From positions 124,001 to 188,000 of the forward strand of contig NZ_JAHVAP010000007.1 of the NCBI RefSeq assembly GCF_024721155.1: a stretch of DNA of 64,000 nucleotides, in the 5' to 3' direction. The position numbers and the translations under genes were made by a program. The DNA comes from Mucilaginibacter phenanthrenivorans. GTDB taxonomy: Bacteria; Bacteroidota; Bacteroidia; Sphingobacteriales; Sphingobacteriaceae. Under the pieces are notes generated by a model. It was not told where the DNA came from. It did not search any database and saw nothing but the letters and a program-made list of their open reading frames with translations. Positions 1 through 8,249 of the stretch are shown here, piece by piece. The stretch's first letter is position 1; the number at the start of each line of letters is the position of its first letter.

Positions 1-1
1 A

Positions 2-1294
2 AATAGCAACCTGTTTGCGCAACGTTATATTGCTGCGGGAGGGCCCATGAGTGTAAGCCCGGTAACTATTGGTCCACAGGAATTGCAGGGGCACCACTTT
101 CCGATAGACAGGCCGGATTATTACGCAAAATTTATATACGATAACTCGTATCCAGTAAAGCAGCCCTTGCCATATAATAAATACTTTGAGACCGCGGGAG
201 GTTTGCCGCGCTTTTATAATGCTGCAACCCTTCAAAAAAAGGCTACCGTAGCTTTTTTAGGGGGATCTATAACCTTCAACCCCGGCTGGCGGCAAAAGGT
301 ATGCAGGTATTTAAAGGAACGTTTCCCTGAAACTGATTTTCATTTTATCGCCGCCGGGATCCCATCATTAGGGAGCCTGCCTCATGCATTTAGACTACAA
401 AGGGATGTGCTTGATTCCGGCAAAGTCGACCTATTGTTTGTTGAAGCGGCGGTGAATGACAGGGTAAATGGTACAGATAGTGTAACTCAACTGCTTGATC
501 TGGAAGGTATTGTACGCCATGCCCGGAAAAGCAACCCTGCTATGGATGTAGTCTTCATGGCTTTTGCCGACCCGGATAAAACTGCTGATTACAATAAGGG
601 AATAACGCCCGTCGAAATAAAAAATCACCAATTGGTTGCAGGGCATTATAATCTGCCATTTATCAACCTGGCCTTGGAAGTTAGGGACAAAATGAACAAT
701 AAGGAGTTTACCTGGAACGATGATTTTAAGGACCTGCACCCGGCAGTTTTTGGACAGGAACTATACTTCGCGACCATCAAAAGCTTATTGAATACCTGTT
801 TTGGAGATGCCGGAATTGCCGGCAATAATTTGAAGTCGGGACTCCCTCATCCTTTAAATAAAGCAAACTTTGAGAACGGCAGCTACAGCAATATTGAAAA
901 TGCCCGACACGATAAGGATTGGACGATCACAAAGGATTGGACGCCGCAGGATGGCTTGCAAACCCGCGATGGCTTTGTACACGTGCCGGTACTGAGTGCA
1001 ACCAAACCAGGCGCGGAACTCTCATTTTCGTTTAAGGGAAATGCCGTTGGGATAGCCGTTGTGTCAGGTGGAGATGCCGGGAGAATTTCCTTTTCAATAG
1101 ATGGCGCCCCTTTTAAGGATCGTGACCTCTATACGCAGTGGAGCAGCTTTCTGCATTTACCCTGGTACTTACTGTTGGGGGATCATTTAGATAACAAGGC
1201 CCATACTTTAAAAATTAAGATCAGCCCTGATAAAAATAATGCAAGCAAGGGAAACGCCTGCCGGATAGTATACTTTCTAGTGAACAATAATTAA
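2..1294 (+). CDS. SGNH/GDSL-type secreted esterase, 5' end cut by window edge
   Basis: Probably removes acetyl or other ester groups from a glycan outside the cytoplasm. Counting from the ATG at 47, the SGNH block I motif GGSIT puts the nucleophile at Ser74, an A-A-V-N-D motif near residue 134 resembles block III, and DLHP near residue 230 supplies the Asp/His of block V. A beta-sandwich-like C-terminal part follows (about 290-415). The frame is open upstream of 47 to the window edge and reads NLFAQ before that ATG, which looks like the end of a signal peptide. The true start is therefore probably outside the window and the ATG at 47 internal. The GH29 gene starts 4 bases after the stop, so the two are co-transcribed. 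The ester substrate is unknown. Confidence 0.75.
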   Translation, partial: NSNLFAQRYIAAGGPMSVSPVTIGPQELQGHHFPIDRPDYYAKFIYDNSYPVKQPLPYNKYFETAGGLPRFYNAATLQKKATVAFLGGSITFNPGWRQKVCRYLKERFPETDFHFIAAGIPSLGSLPHAFRLQRDVLDSGKVDLLFVEAAVNDRVNGTDSVTQLLDLEGIVRHARKSNPAMDVVFMAFADPDKTADYNKGITPVEIKNHQLVAGHYNLPFINLALEVRDKMNNKEFTWNDDFKDLHPAVFGQELYFATIKSLLNTCFGDAGIAGNNLKSGLPHPLNKANFENGSYSNIENARHDKDWTITKDWTPQDGLQTRDGFVHVPVLSATKPGAELSFSFKGNAVGIAVVSGGDAGRISFSIDGAPFKDRDLYTQWSSFLHLPWYLLLGDHLDNKAHTLKIKISPDKNNASKGNACRIVYFLVNNN

Positions 1295-1298
1295 AATC

Positions 1299-2600
1299 GT
1301 GAAAAAAAGAATATTCCTGCTAATAATTACTGTGTTTACTGTCTGCGGTGCTATTGCGCAGCAAAGCACACCAACTTTCCTTAAAACACCCAAGGATAAG
1401 ATTGACCAGTTTATGGACATGCGGTTTGGTATGTTCATTCATTTCGGCCCTGTAACCCTGCGCGGAACGGAGATAGGATGGAGCCGTAATCAGCAGGTTG
1501 CGCAGGACGATTACGATTCGCTTTACAAGGAGTTTAACCCAGCTTTGTTTAATGCTGATGCATGGGTAAAAGCAGCTAAGGATGCGGGGATGAAATACCT
1601 TACAATTACGGCAAAGCACCATGATGGTTTTTGCCTTTGGCCCACATCGTATTCCGGCTATAATATTTCAAATTCGCCTTTTAAACGGGATATAGTGGGC
1701 GAGTTGGCCAAAGCCTGCAAAAAGCAGGGGATAGTTTTCTGTATTTACTGTACCGTATTGGACTGGCATGACGCTGATTATCCCATCCATAATCCGAATG
1801 ATAAAAAATTCAACGTAAAGGGTGACATGCGGGCTTTTGTGAACAGGATGAAAAATGAGCTGCATGAGTTGATTACAAATTATAAACCCACCATGCTTTG
1901 GTTTGACGGTTTTTGGGAAGAGCCATGGACAAAGGAATACGGGCAGGAAGTTTATCAGTATATAAAAACTGTCGATCCCAGTGTGGTTATTAATAACCGA
2001 CTTGGTAAGGGTGACCCAACAAAATTTTCAGAGGGATCAGTAGGCGATTATTTGACACCGGAGCAGCAGATAGGCAAGCTGGATATGGTAAACCCGTGGG
2101 AAAGCTGTATTACCATTTGTAACCAATGGGCATGGAAGCCAAACGATAGCATGAAATCGTTAAAAGAATGCCTGCAAACGCTGGCTAAAACAGCCGGTGG
2201 AAACGGTAACTTGTTATTTAACGTTGGTCCAATGATGGATGGCCGTATGGAAGCCCGACAGGTAAAGAGATTGGCTGAAATAGGCAGCTGGCTAAAACAA
2301 AACGGAACCGCCATTTACAGTACAAAAGGCGGACCTTACAAGCCAAACGACAGTTACGCTACTACCCGAAAAGGCAATAAGATCTACATTGAGCTATTCA
2401 AAAAAGATGGTGCGATGCTAACATTGCCAGCCATACCCGGTATTAAAATAACCAAAGCGGGCTGGCTTAGTGGCAACGCATTAACCTTTACCCAAAATGA
2501 TGGCATCAAAATAAACCTGCCTGATACACTGCCGGACGAAAATGTTTCGGTTATAGAATTGGACATCGACAAAAATGCTGAACTGATCCCGGTAATTTAA
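1299..2600 (+). CDS. Secreted alpha-L-fucosidase, GH29
   Basis: Hydrolyses terminal alpha-L-fucose with retention, probably in the periplasm or at the cell surface. The 433-residue protein has a signal peptide ending near A-I-A-Q-Q (residue 21). GH29 landmarks are RFGMFIHFG (42-50), the K-H-H-D-G-F substrate-binding motif (106-111) and LWFDGFW (200-206), where Asp203 is the expected nucleophile. The length fits a GH29 catalytic domain plus a small C-terminal beta domain. The start is a GTG four bases after the previous stop; no nearby ATG would keep the signal peptide. A 12-base gap leads to the GH95 gene. Two fucosidases in tandem plus a FucP-type permease at 33,780 point to fucose as one released sugar. 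Confidence 0.93.
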   Translation: MKKRIFLLIITVFTVCGAIAQQSTPTFLKTPKDKIDQFMDMRFGMFIHFGPVTLRGTEIGWSRNQQVAQDDYDSLYKEFNPALFNADAWVKAAKDAGMKYLTITAKHHDGFCLWPTSYSGYNISNSPFKRDIVGELAKACKKQGIVFCIYCTVLDWHDADYPIHNPNDKKFNVKGDMRAFVNRMKNELHELITNYKPTMLWFDGFWEEPWTKEYGQEVYQYIKTVDPSVVINNRLGKGDPTKFSEGSVGDYLTPEQQIGKLDMVNPWESCITICNQWAWKPNDSMKSLKECLQTLAKTAGGNGNLLFNVGPMMDGRMEARQVKRLAEIGSWLKQNGTAIYSTKGGPYKPNDSYATTRKGNKIYIELFKKDGAMLTLPAIPGIKITKAGWLSGNALTFTQNDGIKINLPDTLPDENVSVIELDIDKNAELIPVI

Positions 2601-2612
2601 AACAACGCCGAA

Positions 2613-4940
2613 ATGCTAAAGAAAAATCTTTTTATACTAGTTACCCTTTTTACTGCTACTGCCACTTTTGCGCAGCAACCCTTAAAACTTTGGTATGATA
2701 GGCCCGCACAGGTTTGGGAAGAAACATTGCCTTTAGGCAACGGCCATTTAGGTATGATGCCGGACGGAGGAGTAACCGCCGAGAAGGTGGTATTAAACGA
2801 TATTACCTTATGGTCCGGCTCGCCGCAGGACGCCAATAATTATGAGGCTTACAAAAAGCTGCCCGAGATAAGGCAATTGCTGCTGGCCGGAAAAAACAGC
2901 GAGGCGCAGGCATTGATTGATAAGGATTTTATTTGTGTGGGAAAAGGATCAGGTGGCGTGCCGTTTGGGTGCTACCAGTTACTTGGCGATCTGAATTTGA
3001 AATACGATTACAAGGATGCTGGCAGCGATGTGAAGTTTACAGGCTACTACCGTGAATTATCATTGAATAATGCCATTGCCACCAGTAGTTTTACCGTTAA
3101 TGGCGTAAACTATAAGCGTGAATACTTTACCAGCTTTGGTGATGACGTAAGTGTGATAAGGCTTAGCGCCGATAAGCCTGGAATGCTGAATTTTTCGCTT
3201 TCTTTAAGCAGGCCTGAACGGGGTGTTGTCTCAGTTATTGGTGACGAACTGAAACTGGCTGGTCAGTTGGATAATGGAACCGATGGGAAGGGTATGAAAT
3301 ATGAGGCAAAGCTTAAAACAAAGCTTACAGGTGGTTCACAGGTTATTGAGAACAATACATTAATAGTTAAGGACGCCACAGCGGCTACAATTTATATTTC
3401 TGCAGGAACAGATTTTAAAAACCCAGCTTATATCGCCGGTGTTGACGGTAAGCTTGCTGCCGCTATCAGCAAATCGTATGATCAACAAAAAGAGCAGCAC
3501 ACAACCAACTTTCAAAAGTTGTTCAACAGAGTAAAGATAAACTTAGGCGATAGTGAAGCTGCAAACGAACCAACCGATAAGCGGCTCATTTCATTCCACA
3601 ATAACCCGGATGCAGATAAGGGTATGCCGGTGTTGTTTTATCAATTTGGGCGCTACCTGAGCATTTGCAGCACCCGTGTGGGCTTGTTGCCACCAAACCT
3701 GCAGGGTTTATGGGCCAATGAGGTGCACACGCCTTGGAACGGTGATTACCACCTCGATGTAAATGTGCAGATGAACCACTGGCCGCTGGAGGTATCAAAC
3801 CTGTCGGAACTAAACCTGCCGTTGGTTAGTTTGGTAGAAGGGATGATAAAGCACGGCGAGAAAACAGCCATGGCTTACTATAACGCCGACGGTTGGATTG
3901 CACACGTGATCACCAATGTTTGGGGGTATACTGAGCCCGGTGAAAGCGCTTCATGGGGAATTACAAAAGCCGGCGCAGGCTGGCTATGCGATAATCTTTG
4001 GGAGCATTACGCCTTCACCAATGACAAAGCGTACTTAAAACGCATTTACCCGATATTAAAAGGGTCGGCGCAGTTTTATAACAGTATCCTGATCAAAGAT
4101 CCGAAGACCGGGTACCAGGTTACCGCGCCTTCTTCATCACCCGAAAATAGTTTTTACCTGCCCGATGGTAAAACGGCCAGTATTTGCATGGGCGCTACTA
4201 TTGATAACCAGATCATCCGCGAGCTGTTTAATAATGTGATCACCGCCTCAAAGGTTTTGGGGCTGGATGCTGCGTTCAGTAGTAAATTACAGGCAAAGCT
4301 TAAAGAACTTCCTCCACCGGGAAGAATCTCAAAGGATGGCAGGATTATGGAGTGGCTGGAAGATTACAAGGAAACAGAACCACAGCATAGGCATATTTCG
4401 CACCTGTACGGTTTGTACCCTGCATCGCTGATAACATCTGATGGTACGCCTGATTTGGCTGAAGCCGCAAAGAAAACATTAAACGTTAGGGGAGATGATG
4501 GTCCAAGCTGGTCTATAGCTTACAAATTGTTATTTTGGGCCAGGCTGCATGATGGCAACAGGGCTTATAAGCTGTTTAAGGAGATCATGAAGCCTACTTT
4601 GAAGACCGGGATAAACTACGGAGCTGGAGGCGGGATTTATCCGAACCTGTTATCTGCCGGGCCACCCTTCCAGATTGACGGAAATTTTGGCACTACCGCA
4701 GGCATCGCCGAAATGCTGATCCAAAGTAACCAGGGATACATTGAGTTTATTCCGTCGATTCCCGATGCATGGAAGGCAACCGGCGAGGCCAAAGGGTTAA
4801 AAGCGCGGGGCGGATTTACTGTTGATATGAAATGGGCAGATGGTAAAATTACCAACTACCGGGTTGCATCCGTTACCCCACATAAAGTAAAAATTAAAAT
4901 TAACGGGGAAGTTAAGGATATTACATCTGTGAAATTATAG
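2613..4940 (+). CDS. Secreted GH95 alpha-L-fucosidase / alpha-L-galactosidase
   Basis: Inverting (alpha/alpha)6 enzyme, probably acting on terminal alpha-1,2-fucose or alpha-L-galactose. The signal peptide ends at T-F-A-Q-Q (about residue 21). The N-terminal beta domain carries the family motif L-P-L-G-N-G-H-L-G near 41-49, followed by the barrel. Catalytic candidates by family comparison are Glu511 (S-S-S-P-E-N) as acid and Asp689 (Q-I-D-G-N-F-G) in the base machinery, with the segment D-V-N-V-Q-M-N at 382-388. Asp382 stands where the characterised bifidobacterial enzyme has the first Asn of an N-x-N pair; Asn384 is kept. At 775 residues it is a full-length family member. It is third in an operon with the SGNH esterase and GH29 genes. 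Confidence 0.92.
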   Translation: MLKKNLFILVTLFTATATFAQQPLKLWYDRPAQVWEETLPLGNGHLGMMPDGGVTAEKVVLNDITLWSGSPQDANNYEAYKKLPEIRQLLLAGKNSEAQALIDKDFICVGKGSGGVPFGCYQLLGDLNLKYDYKDAGSDVKFTGYYRELSLNNAIATSSFTVNGVNYKREYFTSFGDDVSVIRLSADKPGMLNFSLSLSRPERGVVSVIGDELKLAGQLDNGTDGKGMKYEAKLKTKLTGGSQVIENNTLIVKDATAATIYISAGTDFKNPAYIAGVDGKLAAAISKSYDQQKEQHTTNFQKLFNRVKINLGDSEAANEPTDKRLISFHNNPDADKGMPVLFYQFGRYLSICSTRVGLLPPNLQGLWANEVHTPWNGDYHLDVNVQMNHWPLEVSNLSELNLPLVSLVEGMIKHGEKTAMAYYNADGWIAHVITNVWGYTEPGESASWGITKAGAGWLCDNLWEHYAFTNDKAYLKRIYPILKGSAQFYNSILIKDPKTGYQVTAPSSSPENSFYLPDGKTASICMGATIDNQIIRELFNNVITASKVLGLDAAFSSKLQAKLKELPPPGRISKDGRIMEWLEDYKETEPQHRHISHLYGLYPASLITSDGTPDLAEAAKKTLNVRGDDGPSWSIAYKLLFWARLHDGNRAYKLFKEIMKPTLKTGINYGAGGGIYPNLLSAGPPFQIDGNFGTTAGIAEMLIQSNQGYIEFIPSIPDAWKATGEAKGLKARGGFTVDMKWADGKITNYRVASVTPHKVKIKINGEVKDITSVKL

Positions 4941-5013
4941 ATATCTTAACCCCGCAAAACCAATTGCCGATCATCAACTGCAGGAAATTATTTACCAATA
5001 CATAAACATCATA

Positions 5014-7224
5014 ATGGGCTTTAATTCGTCAAACTTAAAATCGGGATATAAATCAGCTGCGTTGCTATTTCTTTTTGCAGTAGCAGCCTCCGCAACCTTT
5101 GCGCAGGAGACTACCATCCCCATAGAAACCGCAAATAATGCGATGGTATTACAAGTTGCTAAAAACAAGGACCTGAATACGATATACTTCGGTGTTAAGC
5201 TTTCAAATGCTGCTGAATACGGGAAGGTACCAGGTGTTTATAACCAGGATGACTATACAGGGATGCTGAACTCGGCCTATACTTCTTCAGGCTCACGCAA
5301 CCTGGTTGAGCCCGCCATCAGCGTTACCCATGCAGATGGTAATAACTCGCTTGATTTAAAATATGTTAGCCATAATATTACCAAAGTAAGCGATGATGTG
5401 AGCTTACTGACAATACAACTTAAGGATCCGGTTTATGATTTTGAAGTTACGCTGTATTATAAATCATATTTTAAAGACGATGTAATTGAGCAATGGAGCA
5501 CGATAAAGAACAATGAAAAAGGTGTAGTAACCCTTAATAAATTCGCCTCCGCTAACCTGTATTTAAAGGCAGGCAGCTTTTGGTTAAGGCAATATCACGG
5601 TGACTGGGCAAAGGAAATGCAGCCTGAAGAAACACAGATAACACACGGTGTAAAAACCATCGACACCAAATTAGGAACCAGGGCTAATTTATTTGAGCCA
5701 TCGGTTTTTATGGTATCGTTGGATAAGCCGGCGACAGAGGACGAAGGCACCGTACTTTATGGCGGCGTTGAATGGAGCGGTAACTTTCGGGAGGATTTTG
5801 AGCTTGATCCAACTGATAACTTGCGGATAATTGCAGGCGCCAACAATTACGCATCGGCATATACATTAAAAACAGGTGAGGATTTCAAGACACCCGCTGT
5901 TTGGTATACACTGTCGGACAAAGGACGGGGGGATGCCAGCCGCAAGCTGCAAAGCTGGGCGCGCAACTACAAACTGCTTGATGGAAAAGGCACACGCATG
6001 ACATTGCTGAACAATTGGGAGTCGACCTATTTTGATTTTAACGAGCAAAAGTTAAGCGAGTTATTGAAGGATACCAAAAAGTTGGGAGTCGACCTGTTTT
6101 TGCTGGACGATGGCTGGTTTGCCAATAAATATCCGCGTAATGGCGATCACGCAGGTCTTGGCGACTGGCAGGAAAATAAAAGCAAGTTGCCGAATGGAAT
6201 AGCTGCGCTTGTTAAGGAATCACAAACTGATGGTGTGAAATTCGGGATTTGGATTGAGCCGGAAATGGTGAACCCCAAAAGTATTTTATATGAAAAACAC
6301 CCGGATTGGGTAGTTAAGCAACCTAAAAGGGATGAATATTATTTCAGGAATCAATTAGTGCTTGATCTGACCAATCCTAAAGTACAGGACTTTGTATTCA
6401 ATATTGTGGATTCATTGTTCGTTAAAAATCCAGGCCTGGCATTTATTAAGTGGGACTGTAATGCGGTGATCTATAACGCTTATTCTGCCCGTCTGAAGGA
6501 TCAATCTCACTTTTATGTAGATTATGTACGCGGCTTATATAAAGTGCTGGAACGGATCAGGGCTAAATATCCGGTTGTGCCGATGATGCTTTGTTCAGGC
6601 GGTGGCGGACGTGTTGACTATGCCGCACTTCAATACTTCACAGAATTTTGGCCAAGTGATAACACCGACCCGATTGAACGCATCTTTATTCAATGGGAGT
6701 ACTCTTATTTTTACCCGGCAATGGCCAGCGCCAACCACGTAACCGATTGGGGCAAGCAACCATTGAAGTTCCGCACGGATGTAGCCATGATGGGCAGATT
6801 GGGTTTTGATATTGTGGTAAGCAAGTTGAGTGGCAGCGATCTTCAATTTGCGCAGGATGCTGTTAAGACCTATAACTCCGTAAAGCAAACTATTTGGCAG
6901 GGCGATCAATACCGATTGTCTGATCCGCGTGAAAAAAATGTGGCATCGATAATGTATCTGGACGCAGCCAAAGCCAATGGTGTAATGTTTAATTACCTTG
7001 TAAATTACCGTTACGACCAGGGCAGTAAAACGCCGATCAGGCTAAAAGGGCTGGATCCGAAAAAGAATTATAAGTTGAAGGAAATTAATCTTTATCCCGG
7101 CGCTTCATCATCAATAGATGGCGAAAAAACTTACCAGGGCGACTTTTTGATGAAGGTTGGATTCAATCCGCAGGTTAATACAGGAAGAAGCAGCGTGGTG
7201 CTGCAAATAAGCGAAATCAATTAA
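5014..7224 (+). CDS. Secreted alpha-galactosidase, GH36
   Basis: Retaining enzyme that removes terminal alpha-galactose. The 736-residue protein has an N-terminal hydrophobic signal sequence ending near T-F-A-Q-E (about residue 31), a beta-sandwich domain to about 310, and a TIM barrel with LLDDGWF near 364-370, GIWIEPEMVNP near 409-419, Asp481 in IKWDCN as the expected nucleophile, and Asp549 in FWPSDNTDP as the expected acid/base. It follows GH95 by 73 bases on the same strand with no obvious terminator, so it may be read through from the fucosidase operon. Alpha-N-acetylgalactosaminidase activity cannot be excluded from sequence. Confidence 0.92.
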   Translation: MGFNSSNLKSGYKSAALLFLFAVAASATFAQETTIPIETANNAMVLQVAKNKDLNTIYFGVKLSNAAEYGKVPGVYNQDDYTGMLNSAYTSSGSRNLVEPAISVTHADGNNSLDLKYVSHNITKVSDDVSLLTIQLKDPVYDFEVTLYYKSYFKDDVIEQWSTIKNNEKGVVTLNKFASANLYLKAGSFWLRQYHGDWAKEMQPEETQITHGVKTIDTKLGTRANLFEPSVFMVSLDKPATEDEGTVLYGGVEWSGNFREDFELDPTDNLRIIAGANNYASAYTLKTGEDFKTPAVWYTLSDKGRGDASRKLQSWARNYKLLDGKGTRMTLLNNWESTYFDFNEQKLSELLKDTKKLGVDLFLLDDGWFANKYPRNGDHAGLGDWQENKSKLPNGIAALVKESQTDGVKFGIWIEPEMVNPKSILYEKHPDWVVKQPKRDEYYFRNQLVLDLTNPKVQDFVFNIVDSLFVKNPGLAFIKWDCNAVIYNAYSARLKDQSHFYVDYVRGLYKVLERIRAKYPVVPMMLCSGGGGRVDYAALQYFTEFWPSDNTDPIERIFIQWEYSYFYPAMASANHVTDWGKQPLKFRTDVAMMGRLGFDIVVSKLSGSDLQFAQDAVKTYNSVKQTIWQGDQYRLSDPREKNVASIMYLDAAKANGVMFNYLVNYRYDQGSKTPIRLKGLDPKKNYKLKEINLYPGASSSIDGEKTYQGDFLMKVGFNPQVNTGRSSVVLQISEIN

Positions 7225-7307
7225 GGCGGGAAACAAAGCTTTGAATTGCGCGTTTATCGGGTTAGTTTAGCATAGATAGTAAAAGGCGGCTGATGTTGTT
7301 TATTTAC

Positions 7308-7315
7308 TATTTTTG
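7308..7315 (+). promoter_or_regulatory. Candidate Bacteroidota -7 box for the gene at 7357
   Basis: The sequence TATTTTTG matches the Bacteroidota -7 consensus TAnnTTTG, about 42 bases before the start codon. No convincing TTTG -33 box lies at the right distance. Confidence 0.4.
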
Positions 7316-7356
7316 CGCTGAACAACGCTACGCACGTTAAATTACTGTACGCTAAC

Positions 7357-8085
7357 ATGAAGAAATTATTGCTGCTTTTTCCAGTTCTTATTCTAATTTT
7401 CACTACAACAATTCAGGCCCAGGACAAAAAAGTAGCAGTTGTTACTTTTTACGTTAATAAACAGATCGATGTATCGGACTTTGGAACCGCCAATACTGCT
7501 GATGCCGTGTTACGACTTGCTAACGATCCCAATTTTAAGTTGACACCATCGTTCAAACGGTTTCACGATCAGTTTTTTGGAGATTGCCTGAAAAATTTCC
7601 CCTTGCAGTTTTTGCCGGAGGAACAGGTGATAAAGAATGATTCTTATAGAGACTTTGCGCCAGAAATGAAGGCAAGCGCTAATCTATTGGAAGATGACGT
7701 TAACCTGCCAATAAAAGGGTATAAGGTTGTTCAGTCCTTAAAGTCGACCGAGAATGAAAAAAAGCTATTGCAGATGTTTAATGACTGCGATGGAATAATG
7801 AAGGTTTATGTAGATTTTGATCTGCAAAAGAAGGGTTTCGGTGGCGTGGCGGTTGTGAAGGTAAACGCACGTGCACATATCATTATCTATAATAAAGCGG
7901 GCGATAAAGTATTTTCGATAAAGGAAGAGGCATTGTCAAAAATATCTGGCGCGCTTGTACAAGGTATTCCTTTTGTTACCCCGGCAAAGGTGCAGCCGCT
8001 GTGCGAAAGCGCCCTGGATGAACTTATGATGGCGCTGTTCAGAGACTTGCCAGCTTTGGCAAAAAGGGCAGATAGAAAGCTATAG
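7357..8085 (+). CDS. Secreted protein of unknown function
   Basis: I do not recognise this 242-residue protein. The signal peptide is clear (basic MKK, Leu-rich core, cleavage near I-Q-A-Q-D, residue 22). The mature part alternates predicted beta strands (K-V-A-V-V-T-F-Y; M-K-V-Y-V-D-F-D; G-V-A-V-V-K-V-N-A-R-A-H-I-I-I-Y) with helices and has two Cys residues near 89 and 148 that could form a disulphide. There is no lipobox, enzyme motif or repeat. It sits alone between the GH36 gene and the next operator-controlled unit, with its own -7 box, so it may not belong to the glycan system. Confidence 0.8.
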   Translation: MKKLLLLFPVLILIFTTTIQAQDKKVAVVTFYVNKQIDVSDFGTANTADAVLRLANDPNFKLTPSFKRFHDQFFGDCLKNFPLQFLPEEQVIKNDSYRDFAPEMKASANLLEDDVNLPIKGYKVVQSLKSTENEKKLLQMFNDCDGIMKVYVDFDLQKKGFGGVAVVKVNARAHIIIYNKAGDKVFSIKEEALSKISGALVQGIPFVTPAKVQPLCESALDELMMALFRDLPALAKRADRKL

Positions 8086-8198
8086 CCGTATCCCGTTCAA
8101 TATTTATCGCAGGTATTCATGCTGCTGGCCTGAAATAAATCTCTTTTAGCGTACAGGAATAATACATTGTAACATCTACCTATAACATTCAAATATTA

Positions 8199-8214
8199 TT
8201 TGCTAAATCGTTTT
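8199..8214 (+). promoter_or_regulatory. LacI-type operator O1 overlapping promoter of SGNH-GH38 unit
   Basis: Reads TTTGCTAAATCGTTTT, sharing TTTGCTAAATCG with copies at 12265, 17088 and 31296. The leading TTTG could be the -33 box, with TATTTG at 8224-8229 as a degenerate -7 element 21 bases on. A repressor bound here would block RNA polymerase. Assignment to the LacI gene at 35135 is inferred. Confidence 0.65.
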
Positions 8215-8228
8215 TTTTGATTTTATTT

Positions 8229-8244
8229 GCTAAATCAATTTAGC
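8229..8244 (+). promoter_or_regulatory. LacI-type operator O2, palindrome next to start codon
   Basis: GCTAAAT-CA-ATTTAGC is a perfect 7-base inverted repeat with a 2-base centre, ending 5 bases before the ATG at 8250. Its centre is about 27 bases from that of O1, so two repressor dimers could sit side by side. Confidence 0.7.
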
Positions 8245-8249
8245 CAATT

